Below, piece by piece: positions 21,861-34,475 of a DNA stretch of 64,000 nucleotides. Made by a program: the position numbers and the translations under genes. Where the stretch lies: NCBI GenBank assembly GCA_030063045.1, contig JAQSEB010000054.1, positions 434,001 through 498,000 on the forward strand. Direction: 5' to 3'. The notes below the pieces were generated by a model, which saw nothing but the letters and a program-made list of their open reading frames with translations, was not told the DNA's origin and searched no databases. Origin of the DNA: Pratylenchus scribneri (lineage: Eukaryota; Nematoda; Chromadorea; Rhabditida; Pratylenchidae). Numbering within the stretch: the stretch's first letter is position 1; each line of letters begins with the position of its first letter.

Positions 21861-24800
21861 AATTTTTTTAACTGTAATGTAAATGTGTTTTCGATGAATT
21901 ATGGATTTTAATTTATGTAAAAATTTATAGTAACTTGAAAATTTTGGTCTTCACAAAAAAAAATTATCCGTCCCATGTAAAAGTGGAAAAAAAACTTACA
22001 GCGCCGCCAATAAATAAAGGCGTCGGGAAGATGGCAAAAATGAATATAGAAGCAACGGTGGCCACAACAATTGAGACGGATGTGGCGAATGCTTTGAGGA
22101 TATTGTCCGCATATTTGATCACCACAGCCACAACAAGGCCACCAAGCGCTAAATTGAAAGAGGGATAAATTGATGGCATTTCAATTTTTGCATGAATTTA
22201 TTTTATTATTCTTAAATAATTTCATGGCCAAAAAGAAAAAATATGGGGCAAAGGATTCTGACAAATGATTAGGGTATGAAAGAAATTGACTTGCCTTGCA
22301 GCAAAACGACACCCCAAACAACAAAATCGAATCCTTGCATGAATCCATCGTCCATCACACGCTGCCGATCTTTGAACTGCAAAAAATAATGTTCTTTTTT
22401 AATAAATAAGAAGGAAATTATGGATTTAAAATAGATGTAAATTTCATTTTTTTAAATAAAATAAATATTTTAATTAAGAAATATAACCTAACAACGTTAA
22501 ATTCATGTTAGTTTATTAGCTTCCAACTCCCAAATTGCCATAGAAAAACATTTTAAAATATTTTTTTAAATGTTTTTGGAATATTTGTTATTTGTTTAAA
22601 TTAGTATAAAAAATTTTTTGAGATGGCTAATAAAATAATGGCTGAAAAGCTTACAAAAAATTAGATGAGCCCTAAGGTCAAATTCATGTTTAAAATTCTA
22701 AATTGGTTCACAAAAAAATATTTTTTTTAATTTTATTTAAATTTAAAATAATTTATTTTCTCGGATTTCTAAAAATATTTAATTTTAAAGATTACAAAAA
22801 TGACGATAAGGCCAATTGGAATAGACAGAGCAGCCAATTGGGTATTCCGTAGCCAGACGGACACATCGCTGCCTTTCAGGATTTTCTCGAAATAAATGCC
22901 GGCAAACCCGGAAAGGAAGCAGGCAACAATGATTGTGACGAAACCAAGCAATGGGCTTTGCTCATTTTGGGATGCTGATAAATTAGTGGGAAATATTAGA
23001 ATATAATTGAATTGAATAATTAATTTAGTTTAAAATCGATAAATTTATGCAAAATTTTTAGAGTGAATAATTCTGGCATTTTTGCCATAAAAAGTGGAAA
23101 AAATCTGAAGTTCATTTGTTTAATCTTTAATCCTATGCCTAATCACAAATTCCCAATTATTTTTTATGGTATCAAAAAAAAAATGCCGATGCTTTTGACG
23201 TAAAAAGAGAAAGGAATGGATAATTTTAATCGGATCATAAAAATTATCGCATTAATCTAAAAATTTGGGTTCAAAAGGCAGGCATTTTTGAGCCATGAAA
23301 GGTGGCCAACTTAAATCTAAAGCCCTAACATTTCCATTATGGCCATAGAAATTATTCATTTTCATAGGAGAAAAATTTTCAAAAAATTCAATGATTTTAT
23401 TGTAAATTTAAATTATTCCAATATTCAAATTACACAACTTAAAATTTGAATGAAAGGAAATTGGAAATTTTACTCTACCTTGTTGAATGGGCAATGCCAC
23501 CGGCAATGATATGGTAGAATTTGTGGAGGTGGAATAATTTGAAGAAATTGAAGAATTGCCCAAGCCCAATGCGGATGAAGATGAGGATTTCCTCTTTTGA
23601 GCACTCTGGAATGGAAGGAAATTAAAATTTTAAAAATGAATAAAAATTTATAAAAAAAAATAATTTTATAAAATAAAAAAAAAACTAAAAAAAACTAAAA
23701 AAATATAAAAAATTATTTTCAAAAATGAATAAAAAAAATAGAAAAATTAAATTTTTAAAAAATATAAAAATTTATAAAAAAATAAATTAAAAATTAATAA
23801 AAAAATAAATTTTAAAAATTTACAGAAATTAATAAAAATTATTATTAAAAAAATTTATAAAATTTTATTAATTTATAAAATTTATAAAAAAAATCCAAAT
23901 TATAATATACAATTTGAACGGTTGCAACACCGGCAATCAAAATCAGCAATGCAACCCATTGTTGGACGGACAATTTGCGCTTTAGCATCAACACGGTGAA
24001 CATGGCGGTTGTCAAAATTTTTAGTTGATATGTCACCTAAAATTTTTAATTATAATTATTAATAAAAAATTCCGTCCTCTTTTTTCGGTTTTGTGTCCGA
24101 ATTTTCTGCATTTTGCGGATATATTTTGATACTTTTTAGTCCCAGATTTTGATTTGATCACCCCTCAAGGAATATGCCTCTCTCTCTCATCTCTCATTCA
24201 ATGGATGTCTATTCTATTCTATTGTATTGGGAAGCTTTTAAGATGTTTCTTGAGGGAATATTGGATGTCACTCCTTATTTGTTATTTCTTAGGCAGCCTC
24301 AGTGCCTACTGTAGGGATAGCATGGTAAATGACCCACAAGTACTTATACTTATCATCATAGTATTTCAGACAATCATAAAAACTTATGATGAATAACTTT
24401 TTATAGAACCGAATTGAACTAACATTTTGATATCAAAATGATGATTGCAGATTGCTGAATTTTAGATTATTTTTATTTATTACGTTTTTTTAGTCTAAAC
24501 TTTTTGCAATTTCTACCAAAATCAATTCTTCCTAATCCTGCTTTTAAAATGATACCAAATATGACTAAATTTAATGGAAAAAATTCATGTGAATTTGCGG
24601 AAAATTCGAGTTTCCCCAAAGCTCCAACCTACCATATAAGTCCCCGCATCCAAATTTTCAACAGCCTGAAAAATTTGATTTTTACTGTAAATTGAATTGT
24701 ATTGACTAAAACCGACCACATAGAGAAGAAAATTCTGAATAACATATATAAAAGCTGGGACGCCAACTTTGAGTGTGTCCAAAAAATTTGTAATAAAATG

Positions 24801-25629
24801 ATGCTTCAGGAGGGAAATTGATCTGAAAATTGAAAATAAATTAGAAAATGTGTTGGTGAATTACTGGAAAAAATTCCCAGTGCTAATGAAAAATAGGGTC
24901 AGCGCGGCGAAAAATTTGACCACTTCATTGAAGAAAACGGCCACCTTTGGAATTATTGTGGAATTAATTATTTGAAGGAATAAAGGTTGAGAGTTTACGG
25001 TTTTCAGAAATGCTGGATGTTCATTTGCATCCCGGGTCGTGGCATATCTCATCACCAACACTTGGGAGGTATTCTGGAATAAAATTGTGGGGAAATTGGC
25101 GTAAATCTTGATTTTTCCTAAGGCTATGTTCAATAAATTTTAGATTCATAAGGAAAATGAAAATTTCTTATAATTTTTCCAATGTTTTTGTATTGTAAAT
25201 GTTTTGAACGTATTTTAGGATTTTCCATATTCTAAATATGTAAGTAATTTATTTTTCGCTGAATTAATTCTTTTGCGGGTCGGTAATTTCAATTATTTAG
25301 ACGGAAAATGAAAATTTTTAAAAATTTTTTCATAATAATTTTTAATGTTTTTAGGGTCTTCCTATATATGTATTCATGACCTATTAATAAAAATCGAAGT
25401 GCATTTACTTCCACTTTTTCCTGTACTAAACCATCCCATTACCATTTTGTATGTTCCCCACCCAAACTTACTTGCAAAACAAGAACCAGCAAACTCATAT
25501 ATTTTAGGAGGCAGGCTGGAAATGTAATTCATTTTCAATGTGAATTTAATTTGAGAAAAACGCACCGGAATTTATCGACCTTGAATTCCTCTGTTTTCGT
25601 TCATCATTTTGGATTGGTTCATCTCCGCC

Positions 25630-25794
25630 AACCTCTTTCCGCCACATTTCACAAAATTTCATTTCATTTTTCACTTTTCATTCCACCCAATTATTTTGGT
25701 CTATTCAATTTGATAAAATGCCAGAAAAATACAAAAATTTGGCACATTTCAAGCCGTAATGAGACGAACAAGTACCTGGCCCATTTAGTTTGGC
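25630..25794. other. 165-bp inverted templated insertion in NST copy 1
   Basis: Reverse complement of 17709-17873. Copy 2 reads straight through CTCCGCC|TTCTTCAC at 33984/33985. The source ends two bases from the left breakpoint of the duplication. Confidence 0.85.
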
Positions 25795-26229
25795 TTCTTC
25801 ACAATTATTCAATTTCTTCTTTACCCCGACTTCTTCCTTTCCTTCTGCCATTTCACCGTTGGCAATATTCCCTTTTGACATAATTCTTTCAAAATTAATT
25901 AATTTTGTGATTAAAATTTAATTAAAATAGAAATGAATTTTCAACATTTTTAAACAAAAAAAAAATTATTGATTTATTTATTTATTTATTATCGACATTT
26001 GATTGAATAAATAGGCAATATCAAAAATGTATAAAAATGTGTGGATGGATTGATTGGTCACAATATGAATGATATGTGGTCGGAACGGAATGGGAAAAAA
26101 CATAATATATAAGGCGATAAAAAAAAGTGATCGAACATCGAATTGATAAAGTGAAAAGATAAGAGAAAAGTCATGGAAGGACGAAGGATGGACGGAGTCG
26201 GGGGATGGCAAAAATCACATTTTTATAAT

Positions 26230-28306
26230 TGGATGGGCAATGGGCCCCGAGCCAAAAATGAGGGTGAACAATTTGGGTAAATTGGAGCTATTTTCGAAGA
26301 GAATGAACTGTGCTGCTATTTTGGAGTGGGCGGCTTTTTCCAAATTTGTATGTAAAATAAAATATTCCTCCCATCCACCGAATTCCATTGGAATTTTCTT
26401 TCTGCCGGAATGGGCCGAATTTTTTGCCGCCTCCGCCAAACTAAAAAGTCTTCCCCAAAAAGTGAGAATGTGAGGAGGAGGCCAAAGGCGAGCCATCCTT
26501 TTGGCCCAAAATTTGGTGGAGAAGGCCAAAAAGTGGGCGGTCCCAAATTTTTCTCCGGGAATTTTTTGGGAAGATGGTTGGTTTTTCCTCCAATCCCTGC
26601 CATTCGGGTCATTTTTCAACGGCGTCAACCAAAAGCCAAAATGGCCCCCTCAAAAAATGTTCCTGGCCTTTTTAAAACGTCATATATTCCTCCTACCCAT
26701 TTCCTCAACAACCAAACCAAAGTCAAAAAAGTCACCGAAAATTTTTTTTGCATTGGCGTCAAAAATTCGGCGGCGCCCACTTTCATTCACCTCCCACTTT
26801 TCCCCCTTTTCACTTTCTAAAGTGCCCTACGATTCCCTAAACATTTCCCCTGGGGGGAATATGCGGGGAAGGGGGAATATATGTGTGTTTTTGACACATC
26901 GTCGTTTTGTGTGCCCGTGGGCGAATGTGTGAGGAATTGTTGGCCTTTTGGTTGGGATTTTTTACACACAAAGTTTGGGGGCGAAAAGGCCACCTCTCTG
27001 GGGGCCAATCCTTCTTCTTCTTCGTCTTTTACGGTTGGAATATGTAATGTCAGTGAAGGGATTGGCTTCTTCTTTGCCGGATGACGTTGATTTTGAAGCC
27101 TTTCCTTTCCATGGGCAATTATTTTTGCGGCCACCGGTGGCGCCGGATGCTTGGCCTAATCATTTTTTTGCGCGCGCGACACTTATTTCCTATACATTTC
27201 CGGGATAGAAGTTTATTTTTAATTCAATTTTGGAACAAAATAAAAAACAATAAAAATATCCAATTAGAATTAGTTGAAAATTTGAAGAAATAAAAAACAT
27301 AAAAATGAAAGAATACCATAAAAGCTCTTTTAATACCCCATGGGGTATTATTTTTCAACCTCTCAAAAATTGTGAAAATTTGGGGCCTGCTAATTCCTTA
27401 ATTTGTGGATATAATTGAACAAATTATAGCTGATTTCGTAGAGCTTTAGGGAACTAATAAAATGCAATAAAAAAAATTTTTTAAAATTTGCTACACCAGC
27501 AGCAGCAGGCAGGAGTTATGGGTTCTCACTCCTTAAAATCGAGACTGGGAAATTAAAAGAGTTCTTACGGTATTTGAGAAAAAAATTACAAATAAAGCGC
27601 GGCTTTCTTCTCTCAATTCCGGTAGAAATTTATTTTTATTTAATTTTGGAAAAAAAAAATATATATATAGGTATTTCTAATTTTTTCCAAAAATTTTAAG
27701 AAGCAAAAATGAAAAGAAGGGAAATTCAGAGGGAATCCGCTGGTAGAAATTTATTTTATTCAAATTTGGAACAAAGAAAAACAATATATTTTTCAATATA
27801 GAATTTGTTAGAATTTCACAAATTTTGTAAAATATGGAAAAATTAAAACAAAAATGAAAGGAAAAATACAACAATTAAAGAGGAATGGAAGAAACCTGAA
27901 TATGAGAAAATTGTGTGAAATTTAAGTATATAAAACTGAATATTCCACAAAGGCACAAAAAAAAGTAGAATTGGGAGGAATTGGAATTGGGGAATTGGAA
28001 TATTTGCCGAATCTAACAATAAAGCGTTGGGAAATGGTTAAATTGTTTGGGGGCGGTGGAATTTTGGGGGGGGGGGGGTGGTTGTGTGGCATCGGATTGC
28101 ATCGTTATTTTTTTTGTTAAAAGTTGGGAAAGGGAAATGATGGGAGGAAATGAGTGGAAAAAATGAAGGGGAAATAAATGTGAGGAGGAGGTGGGTGGGT
28201 GGTTAAATTCAATTCACAAATTAATTCACACATCATTTGCCATTGTTTTGTTATGTGCCAACAAAAAAAAGTGCCGCCGTCGCTGTCTATGATTGTTTTC
28301 CTTCCA
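26230..28306. other. Non-coding part of right duplicate
   Basis: Identical to 17875-19951. It separates the broken exon 1 of NST copy 1 from the last exon of NST copy 2. The same overlapping GC-rich frames occur and no gene is called. Confidence 0.4.
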
Positions 28307-31300
28307 TTATTTCATTTCATTATCCGGCGGCACCAATGTTTTGCACTTTTCATCAGTTTCATTTCCGCCTCCTTCTTCCCTTTCTTCATCATTTTGGTTT
28401 TGGCCTTTCCCCTTTACAATAATCTCTTCCATTTCTTCGCCTTTGGCCTCCTCATCTTTTGCCTTTCGATTTCGCTTTTTGTACGGGAAAACACCGTAGA
28501 GGACGACGGCGCCAATGACTAGGGCCTTGAAGTAAAAAGGGAAAATTTAATTGTTAAAAAATAATATTAATTTAATTGTTAGTGCACTTTTTTGATATGT
28601 AATTGTGTTTTTGTTCCCATTCTAATTTGTAATTGTGTTTTTGCCCCTATTCTGATTTGTAATTGTGTTTTTGCCCCAATTCTGATATGTAATTGTGTTT
28701 TTGCCACAATTCGGATTTGTAATTGTGTTTTTGCCCCATTCTGATTTGTAATTGTGTTTTGCCCCCATTCTGATTTGTAATTGTGTTTTTGCCCCATTCT
28801 GATTTGTAATTGTGTTTTTGCCCCATTCTGATTTGTAATTGTGTTTTGCCCCCATTCTGATTTGTAATTGTGTTTTTGCCCCATTCTGATTTGTAATTGT
28901 GTTTTGCCCCCATTCTGATTTGTAATTGTGTTTTGCCCCCATTCTGATTTGTAATTGTGTTTTTGCCCCATTCTGATTTGTAATTGTGTTTTTGCCCCAT
29001 TCTGATTTGTAATTGTGTTTTGCCCCCATTCTGATTTGTAATTGTGTTTTTGCCACAATTCGGATTTGTAATTGTGTTTTTGCCCCATTCTGATTTGTAA
29101 TTGTGTTTTTGCCCCATTCTGATTTGTAAATGTGTTTTTGCCCCATTCTGATTTGTAATTGTGTTTTGCCCCCATTCTGATTTGTAATTGTGTTTTGCCC
29201 CCATTCTGATTTGTAATTGTGTTTTTGCCCCATTCTGATTTGTAATTGTGTTTTTGCCCCATTCTGATTTGTAATTGTGTTTTGCCCCCATTCTGATTTG
29301 TAATTGTGTTTTTGCCCCATTCTGATTTGTAAATGTGTTTTTGCCCCATTCTGATTTGTAATTGTGTTTTGCCCCCATTCTGATTTGTAATTGTGTTTTT
29401 GCCCCATTCTGATTTGTAATTGTGTTTTGCCCCCATTCTGATTTGTAATTGTGTTTTTGCCCCATTCTGATTTGTAATTGTGTTTTTGCCCCATTCTGAT
29501 TTGTAATTGTGTTTTGCCACAATTCGGATTTGTAATTGTGTTTTTGCCCCATTCTGATTTGTAAATGTGTTTTTGCCCCATTCTGATTTGTAATTGTGTT
29601 TTGCCCCCATTCTGATTTGTAATTGTGTTTTTGCCCCATTCTGATTTGTAATTGTGTTTTTGCCCCATTCTGATTTGTAATTGTATTTTTGCCCCATTCT
29701 GATTTGTAATTGTATTTTTGCCCCCATTCTAATTTGTAATTGTATTTTTGCCCCATTCTGATTTGTAATTGTGTTTTTGCCCCAATTCTGATATGTAATT
29801 GTGTTTTTGCCCCTATTCTGATTTGTAATTGTGTTTTTGCCCCAATTCTGATATGTAATTGTGTTTTTGCCCCAATTCTGATTTGTAATTGTATTTTTGC
29901 CCCATTCTGATTTGTAATTGTATTTTTGCCCCATTCTGATTTGTAATTGTATTTTTGCCCCCATTCTAATTTTTGGTTTTCCCCATTCTGATTTGTAATT
30001 GTGTTTTTGCCCTATTCTGATTTGTAATTGTGTTTTGCCCAATTCTGATTTTTGTGTTTTGCCCAATTCTGTTTTTTGTGTTTTGCCCCATTCTGATTTT
30101 TTGTGTTTTGCCCAATTCTGTTTTTTGTGTTTTGCCCAATTCTGATTTTTGTGTTTTGCCCAATTCTGATTTTTTATATTTTACCCCATTCTGATTTTTT
30201 GTTTTTTGCCCTATTAATTTTTTTAACTGTAATGTAAATGTGTTTTCGATGAATTATGGATTTTAATTTATGTAAAAATTTATAGTAACTTGAAAATTTT
30301 GGTCTTCACAAAAAAAAATTATCCGTCCCATGTAAAAGTGGAAAAAAAACTTACAGCGCCGCCAATAAATAAAGGCGTCGGGAAGATGGCAAAAATGAAT
30401 ATAGAAGCAACGGTGGCCACAACAATTGAGACGGATGTGGCGAATGCTTTGAGGATATTGTCCGCATATTTGATCACCACAGCCACAACAAGGCCACCAA
30501 GCGCTAAATTGAAAGAGGGATAAATTGATGGCATTTCAATTTTTGCATGAATTTATTTTATTATTCTTAAATAATTTCATGGCCAAAAAGAAAAAATATG
30601 GGGCAAAGGATTCTGACAAATGATTAGGGTATGAAAGAAATTGACTTGCCTTGCAGCAAAACGACACCCCAAACAACAAAATCGAATCCTTGCATGAATC
30701 CATCGTCCATCACACGCTGCCGATCTTTGAACTGCAAAAAATAATGTTCTTTTTTAATAAATAAGAAGGAAATTATGGATTTAAAATAGATGTAAATTTC
30801 ATTTTTTTAAATAAAATAAATATTTTAATTAAGAAATATAACCTAACAACGTTAAATTCATGTTAGTTTATTAGCTTCCAACTCCCAAATTGCCATAGAA
30901 AAACATTTTAAAATATTTTTTTAAATGTTTTTGGAATATTTGTTATTTGTTTAAATTAGTATAAAAAATTTTTTGAGATGGCTAATAAAATAATGGCTGA
31001 AAAGCTTACAAAAAATTAGATGAGCCCTAAGGTCAAATTCATGTTTAAAATTCTAAATTGGTTCACAAAAAAATATTTTTTTTAATTTTATTTAAATTTA
31101 AAATAATTTATTTTCTCGGATTTCTAAAAATATTTAATTTTAAAGATTACAAAAATGACGATAAGGCCAATTGGAATAGACAGAGCAGCCAATTGGGTAT
31201 TCCGTAGCCAGACGGACACATCGCTGCCTTTCAGGATTTTCTCGAAATAAATGCCGGCAAACCCGGAAAGGAAGCAGGCAACAATGATTGTGACGAAACC

Positions 31301-34071
31301 AAGCAATGGGCTTTGCTCATTTTGGGATGCTGATAAATTAGTGGGAAATATTAGAATATAATTGAATTGAATAATTAATTTAGTTTAAAATCGATAAATT
31401 TATGCAAAATTTTTAGAGTGAATAATTCTGGCATTTTTGCCATAAAAAGTGGAAAAAATCTGAAGTTCATTTGTTTAATCTTTAATCCTATGCCTAATCA
31501 CAAATTCCCAATTATTTTTTATGGTATCAAAAAAAAAATGCCGATGCTTTTGACGTAAAAAGAGAAAGGAATGGATAATTTTAATCGGATCATAAAAATT
31601 ATCGCATTAATCTAAAAATTTGGGTTCAAAAGGCAGGCATTTTTGAGCCATGAAAGGTGGCCAACTTAAATCTAAAGCCCTAACATTTCCATTATGGCCA
31701 TAGAAATTATTCATTTTCATAGGAGAAAAATTTTCAAAAAATTCAATGATTTTATTGTAAATTTAAATTATTCCAATATTCAAATTACACAACTTAAAAT
31801 TTGAATGAAAGGAAATTGGAAATTTTACTCTACCTTGTTGAATGGGCAATGCCACCGGCAATGATATGGTAGAATTTGTGGAGGTGGAATAATTTGAAGA
31901 AATTGAAGAATTGCCCAAGCCCAATGCGGATGAAGATGAGGATTTCCTCTTTTGAGCACTCTGGAATGGAAGGAAATTAAAATTTTAAAAATGAATAAAA
32001 ATTTATAAAAAAAAATAATTTTATAAAATAAAAAAAAAACTAAAAAAAACTAAAAAAATATAAAAAATTATTTTCAAAAATGAATAAAAAAAATAGAAAA
32101 ATTAAATTTTTAAAAAATATAAAAATTTATAAAAAAATAAATTAAAAATTAATAAAAAAATAAATTTTAAAAATTTACAGAAATTAATAAAAATTATTAT
32201 TAAAAAAATTTATAAAATTTTATTAATTTATAAAATTTATAAAAAAAATCCAAATTATAATATACAATTTGAACGGTTGCAACACCGGCAATCAAAATCA
32301 GCAATGCAACCCATTGTTGGACGGACAATTTGCGCTTTAGCATCAACACGGTGAACATGGCGGTTGTCAAAATTTTTAGTTGATATGTCACCTAAAATTT
32401 TTAATTATAATTATTAATAAAAAATTCCGTCCTCTTTTTTCGGTTTTGTGTCCGAATTTTCTGCATTTTGCGGATATATTTTGATACTTTTTAGTCCCAG
32501 ATTTTGATTTGATCACCCCTCAAGGAATATGCCTCTCTCTCTCATCTCTCATTCAATGGATGTCTATTCTATTCTATTGTATTGGGAAGCTTTTAAGATG
32601 TTTCTTGAGGGAATATTGGATGTCACTCCTTATTTGTTATTTCTTAGGCAGCCTCAGTGCCTACTGTAGGGATAGCATGGTAAATGACCCACAAGTACTT
32701 ATACTTATCATCATAGTATTTCAGACAATCATAAAAACTTATGATGAATAACTTTTTATAGAACCGAATTGAACTAACATTTTGATATCAAAATGATGAT
32801 TGCAGATTGCTGAATTTTAGATTATTTTTATTTATTACGTTTTTTTAGTCTAAACTTTTTGCAATTTCTACCAAAATCAATTCTTCCTAATCCTGCTTTT
32901 AAAATGATACCAAATATGACTAAATTTAATGGAAAAAATTCATGTGAATTTGCGGAAAATTCGAGTTTCCCCAAAGCTCCAACCTACCATATAAGTCCCC
33001 GCATCCAAATTTTCAACAGCCTGAAAAATTTGATTTTTACTGTAAATTGAATTGTATTGACTAAAACCGACCACATAGAGAAGAAAATTCTGAATAACAT
33101 ATATAAAAGCTGGGACGCCAACTTTGAGTGTGTCCAAAAAATTTGTAATAAAATGATGCTTCAGGAGGGAAATTGATCTGAAAATTGAAAATAAATTAGA
33201 AAATGTGTTGGTGAATTACTGGAAAAAATTCCCAGTGCTAATGAAAAATAGGGTCAGCGCGGCGAAAAATTTGACCACTTCATTGAAGAAAACGGCCACC
33301 TTTGGAATTATTGTGGAATTAATTATTTGAAGGAATAAAGGTTGAGAGTTTACGGTTTTCAGAAATGCTGGATGTTCATTTGCATCCCGGGTCGTGGCAT
33401 ATCTCATCACCAACACTTGGGAGGTATTCTGGAATAAAATTGTGGGGAAATTGGCGTAAATCTTGATTTTTCCTAAGGCTATGTTCAATAAATTTTAGAT
33501 TCATAAGGAAAATGAAAATTTCTTATAATTTTTCCAATGTTTTTGTATTGTAAATGTTTTGAACGTATTTTAGGATTTTCCATATTCTAAATATGTAAGT
33601 AATTTATTTTTCGCTGAATTAATTCTTTTGCGGGTCGGTAATTTCAATTATTTAGACGGAAAATGAAAATTTTTAAAAATTTTTTCATAATAATTTTTAA
33701 TGTTTTTAGGGTCTTCCTATATATGTATTCATGACCTATTAATAAAAATCGAAGTGCATTTACTTCCACTTTTTCCTGTACTAAACCATCCCATTACCAT
33801 TTTGTATGTTCCCCACCCAAACTTACTTGCAAAACAAGAACCAGCAAACTCATATATTTTAGGAGGCAGGCTGGAAATGTAATTCATTTTCAATGTGAAT
33901 TTAATTTGAGAAAAACGCACCGGAATTTATCGACCTTGAATTCCTCTGTTTTCGTTCATCATTTTGGATTGGTTCATCTCCGCCTTCTTCACAATTATTC
34001 AATTTCTTCTTTACCCCGACTTCTTCCTTTCCTTCTGCCATTTCACCGTTGGCAATATTCCCTTTTGACAT
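28307..34071 (-). CDS. Nucleotide-sugar transporter (SLC35A-type), copy 2, intact
   Basis: Eleven exons in phase encode 474 aa: 33921-34071, 33827-33870, 33220-33428, 33072-33177, 32988-33020, 32266-32391, 31834-31960, 31151-31329, 30650-30731, 30355-30503 and 28307-28525. SLC35A family landmarks are a first membrane segment [21 protein letters not shown], a [13 protein letters not shown] segment, [23 protein letters not shown] and [13 protein letters not shown]. The cytosolic tails are highly charged and the loop in exon 7 is Ser-rich. Members exchange UDP-galactose, UDP-GlcNAc or CMP-sialic acid for the nucleotide monophosphate across Golgi membranes; the substrate cannot be read from sequence. 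Intron 9 uses a GC donor (CAAG|GCAAGT). The last intron contains a 29-bp minisatellite. Confidence 0.85.
28585..30215. repeat. 29-bp minisatellite in NST copy 2, last intron
   Basis: Same length and variant order as the array in copy 1. Because minisatellites change length quickly, their identity argues that the duplication is very young or that one copy is an assembly artefact. Confidence 0.92.
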
Positions 34072-34475
34072 AATTCTTTCAAAATTAATTAATTTTGTGA
34101 TTAAAATTTAATTAAAATAGAAATGAATTTTCAACATTTTTAAACAAAAAAAAAATTATTGATTTATTTATTTATTTATTATCGACATTTGATTGAATAA
34201 ATAGGCAATATCAAAAATGTATAAAAATGTGTGGATGGATTGATTGGTCACAATATGAATGATATGTGGTCGGAACGGAATGGGAAAAAACATAATATAT
34301 AAGGCGATAAAAAAAAGTGATCGAACATCGAATTGATAAAGTGAAAAGATAAGAGAAAAGTCATGGAAGGACGAAGGATGGACGGAGTCGGGGGATGGCA
34401 AAAATCACATTTTTATAATACTATTAATTGCACAAAAATTGAGTATAGGAAGGGTCTCAAAAATTTGAATAAATT

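Larger units (their letters stand above)
19952..25881 (-). pseudogene. Nucleotide-sugar transporter (SLC35A-type), copy 1, exon 1 disrupted
   Basis: Exons 2 to 11 are identical to those of copy 2: 25472-25515, 24865-25073, 24717-24822, 24633-24665, 23911-24036, 23479-23605, 22796-22974, 22295-22376, 22000-22148 and 19952-20170. Exon 1 (ATG at 25881) is interrupted after codon 29 by the 165-bp insertion at 25630-25794, which brings an in-frame TGA. The next in-frame Met is in exon 2 inside transmembrane segment 1, so any rescued product would lose the cytosolic tail and part of that segment. It is called a pseudogene for that reason, though an alternative upstream exon cannot be excluded. The rest of the coding sequence shows no decay, so the break is recent or an assembly effect. 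Confidence 0.7.
17875..26229. repeat. Tandem segmental duplication, left copy (8355 bp)
   Basis: Every landmark here reappears 8355 bp to the right (8190 bp beyond position 25794), with identical minisatellite length and sequence as far as I compared. The left boundary is TTGTG|GATGGGCAATGGG-like (homology from 17875) and the right boundary is TTTTATAAT followed directly by the second copy. The only difference seen is the 165-bp insertion at 25630-25794. Confidence 0.9.
26230..34419. repeat. Tandem segmental duplication, right copy (8190 bp)
   Basis: Homology to 17875-26229 starts at the T before GGATGGGCAATGGG and ends at TTTTATAAT (34411-34419), after which the sequence is unique. It lacks the 165-bp insertion, so it represents the ancestral layout of the transporter gene. 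Confidence 0.9.
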
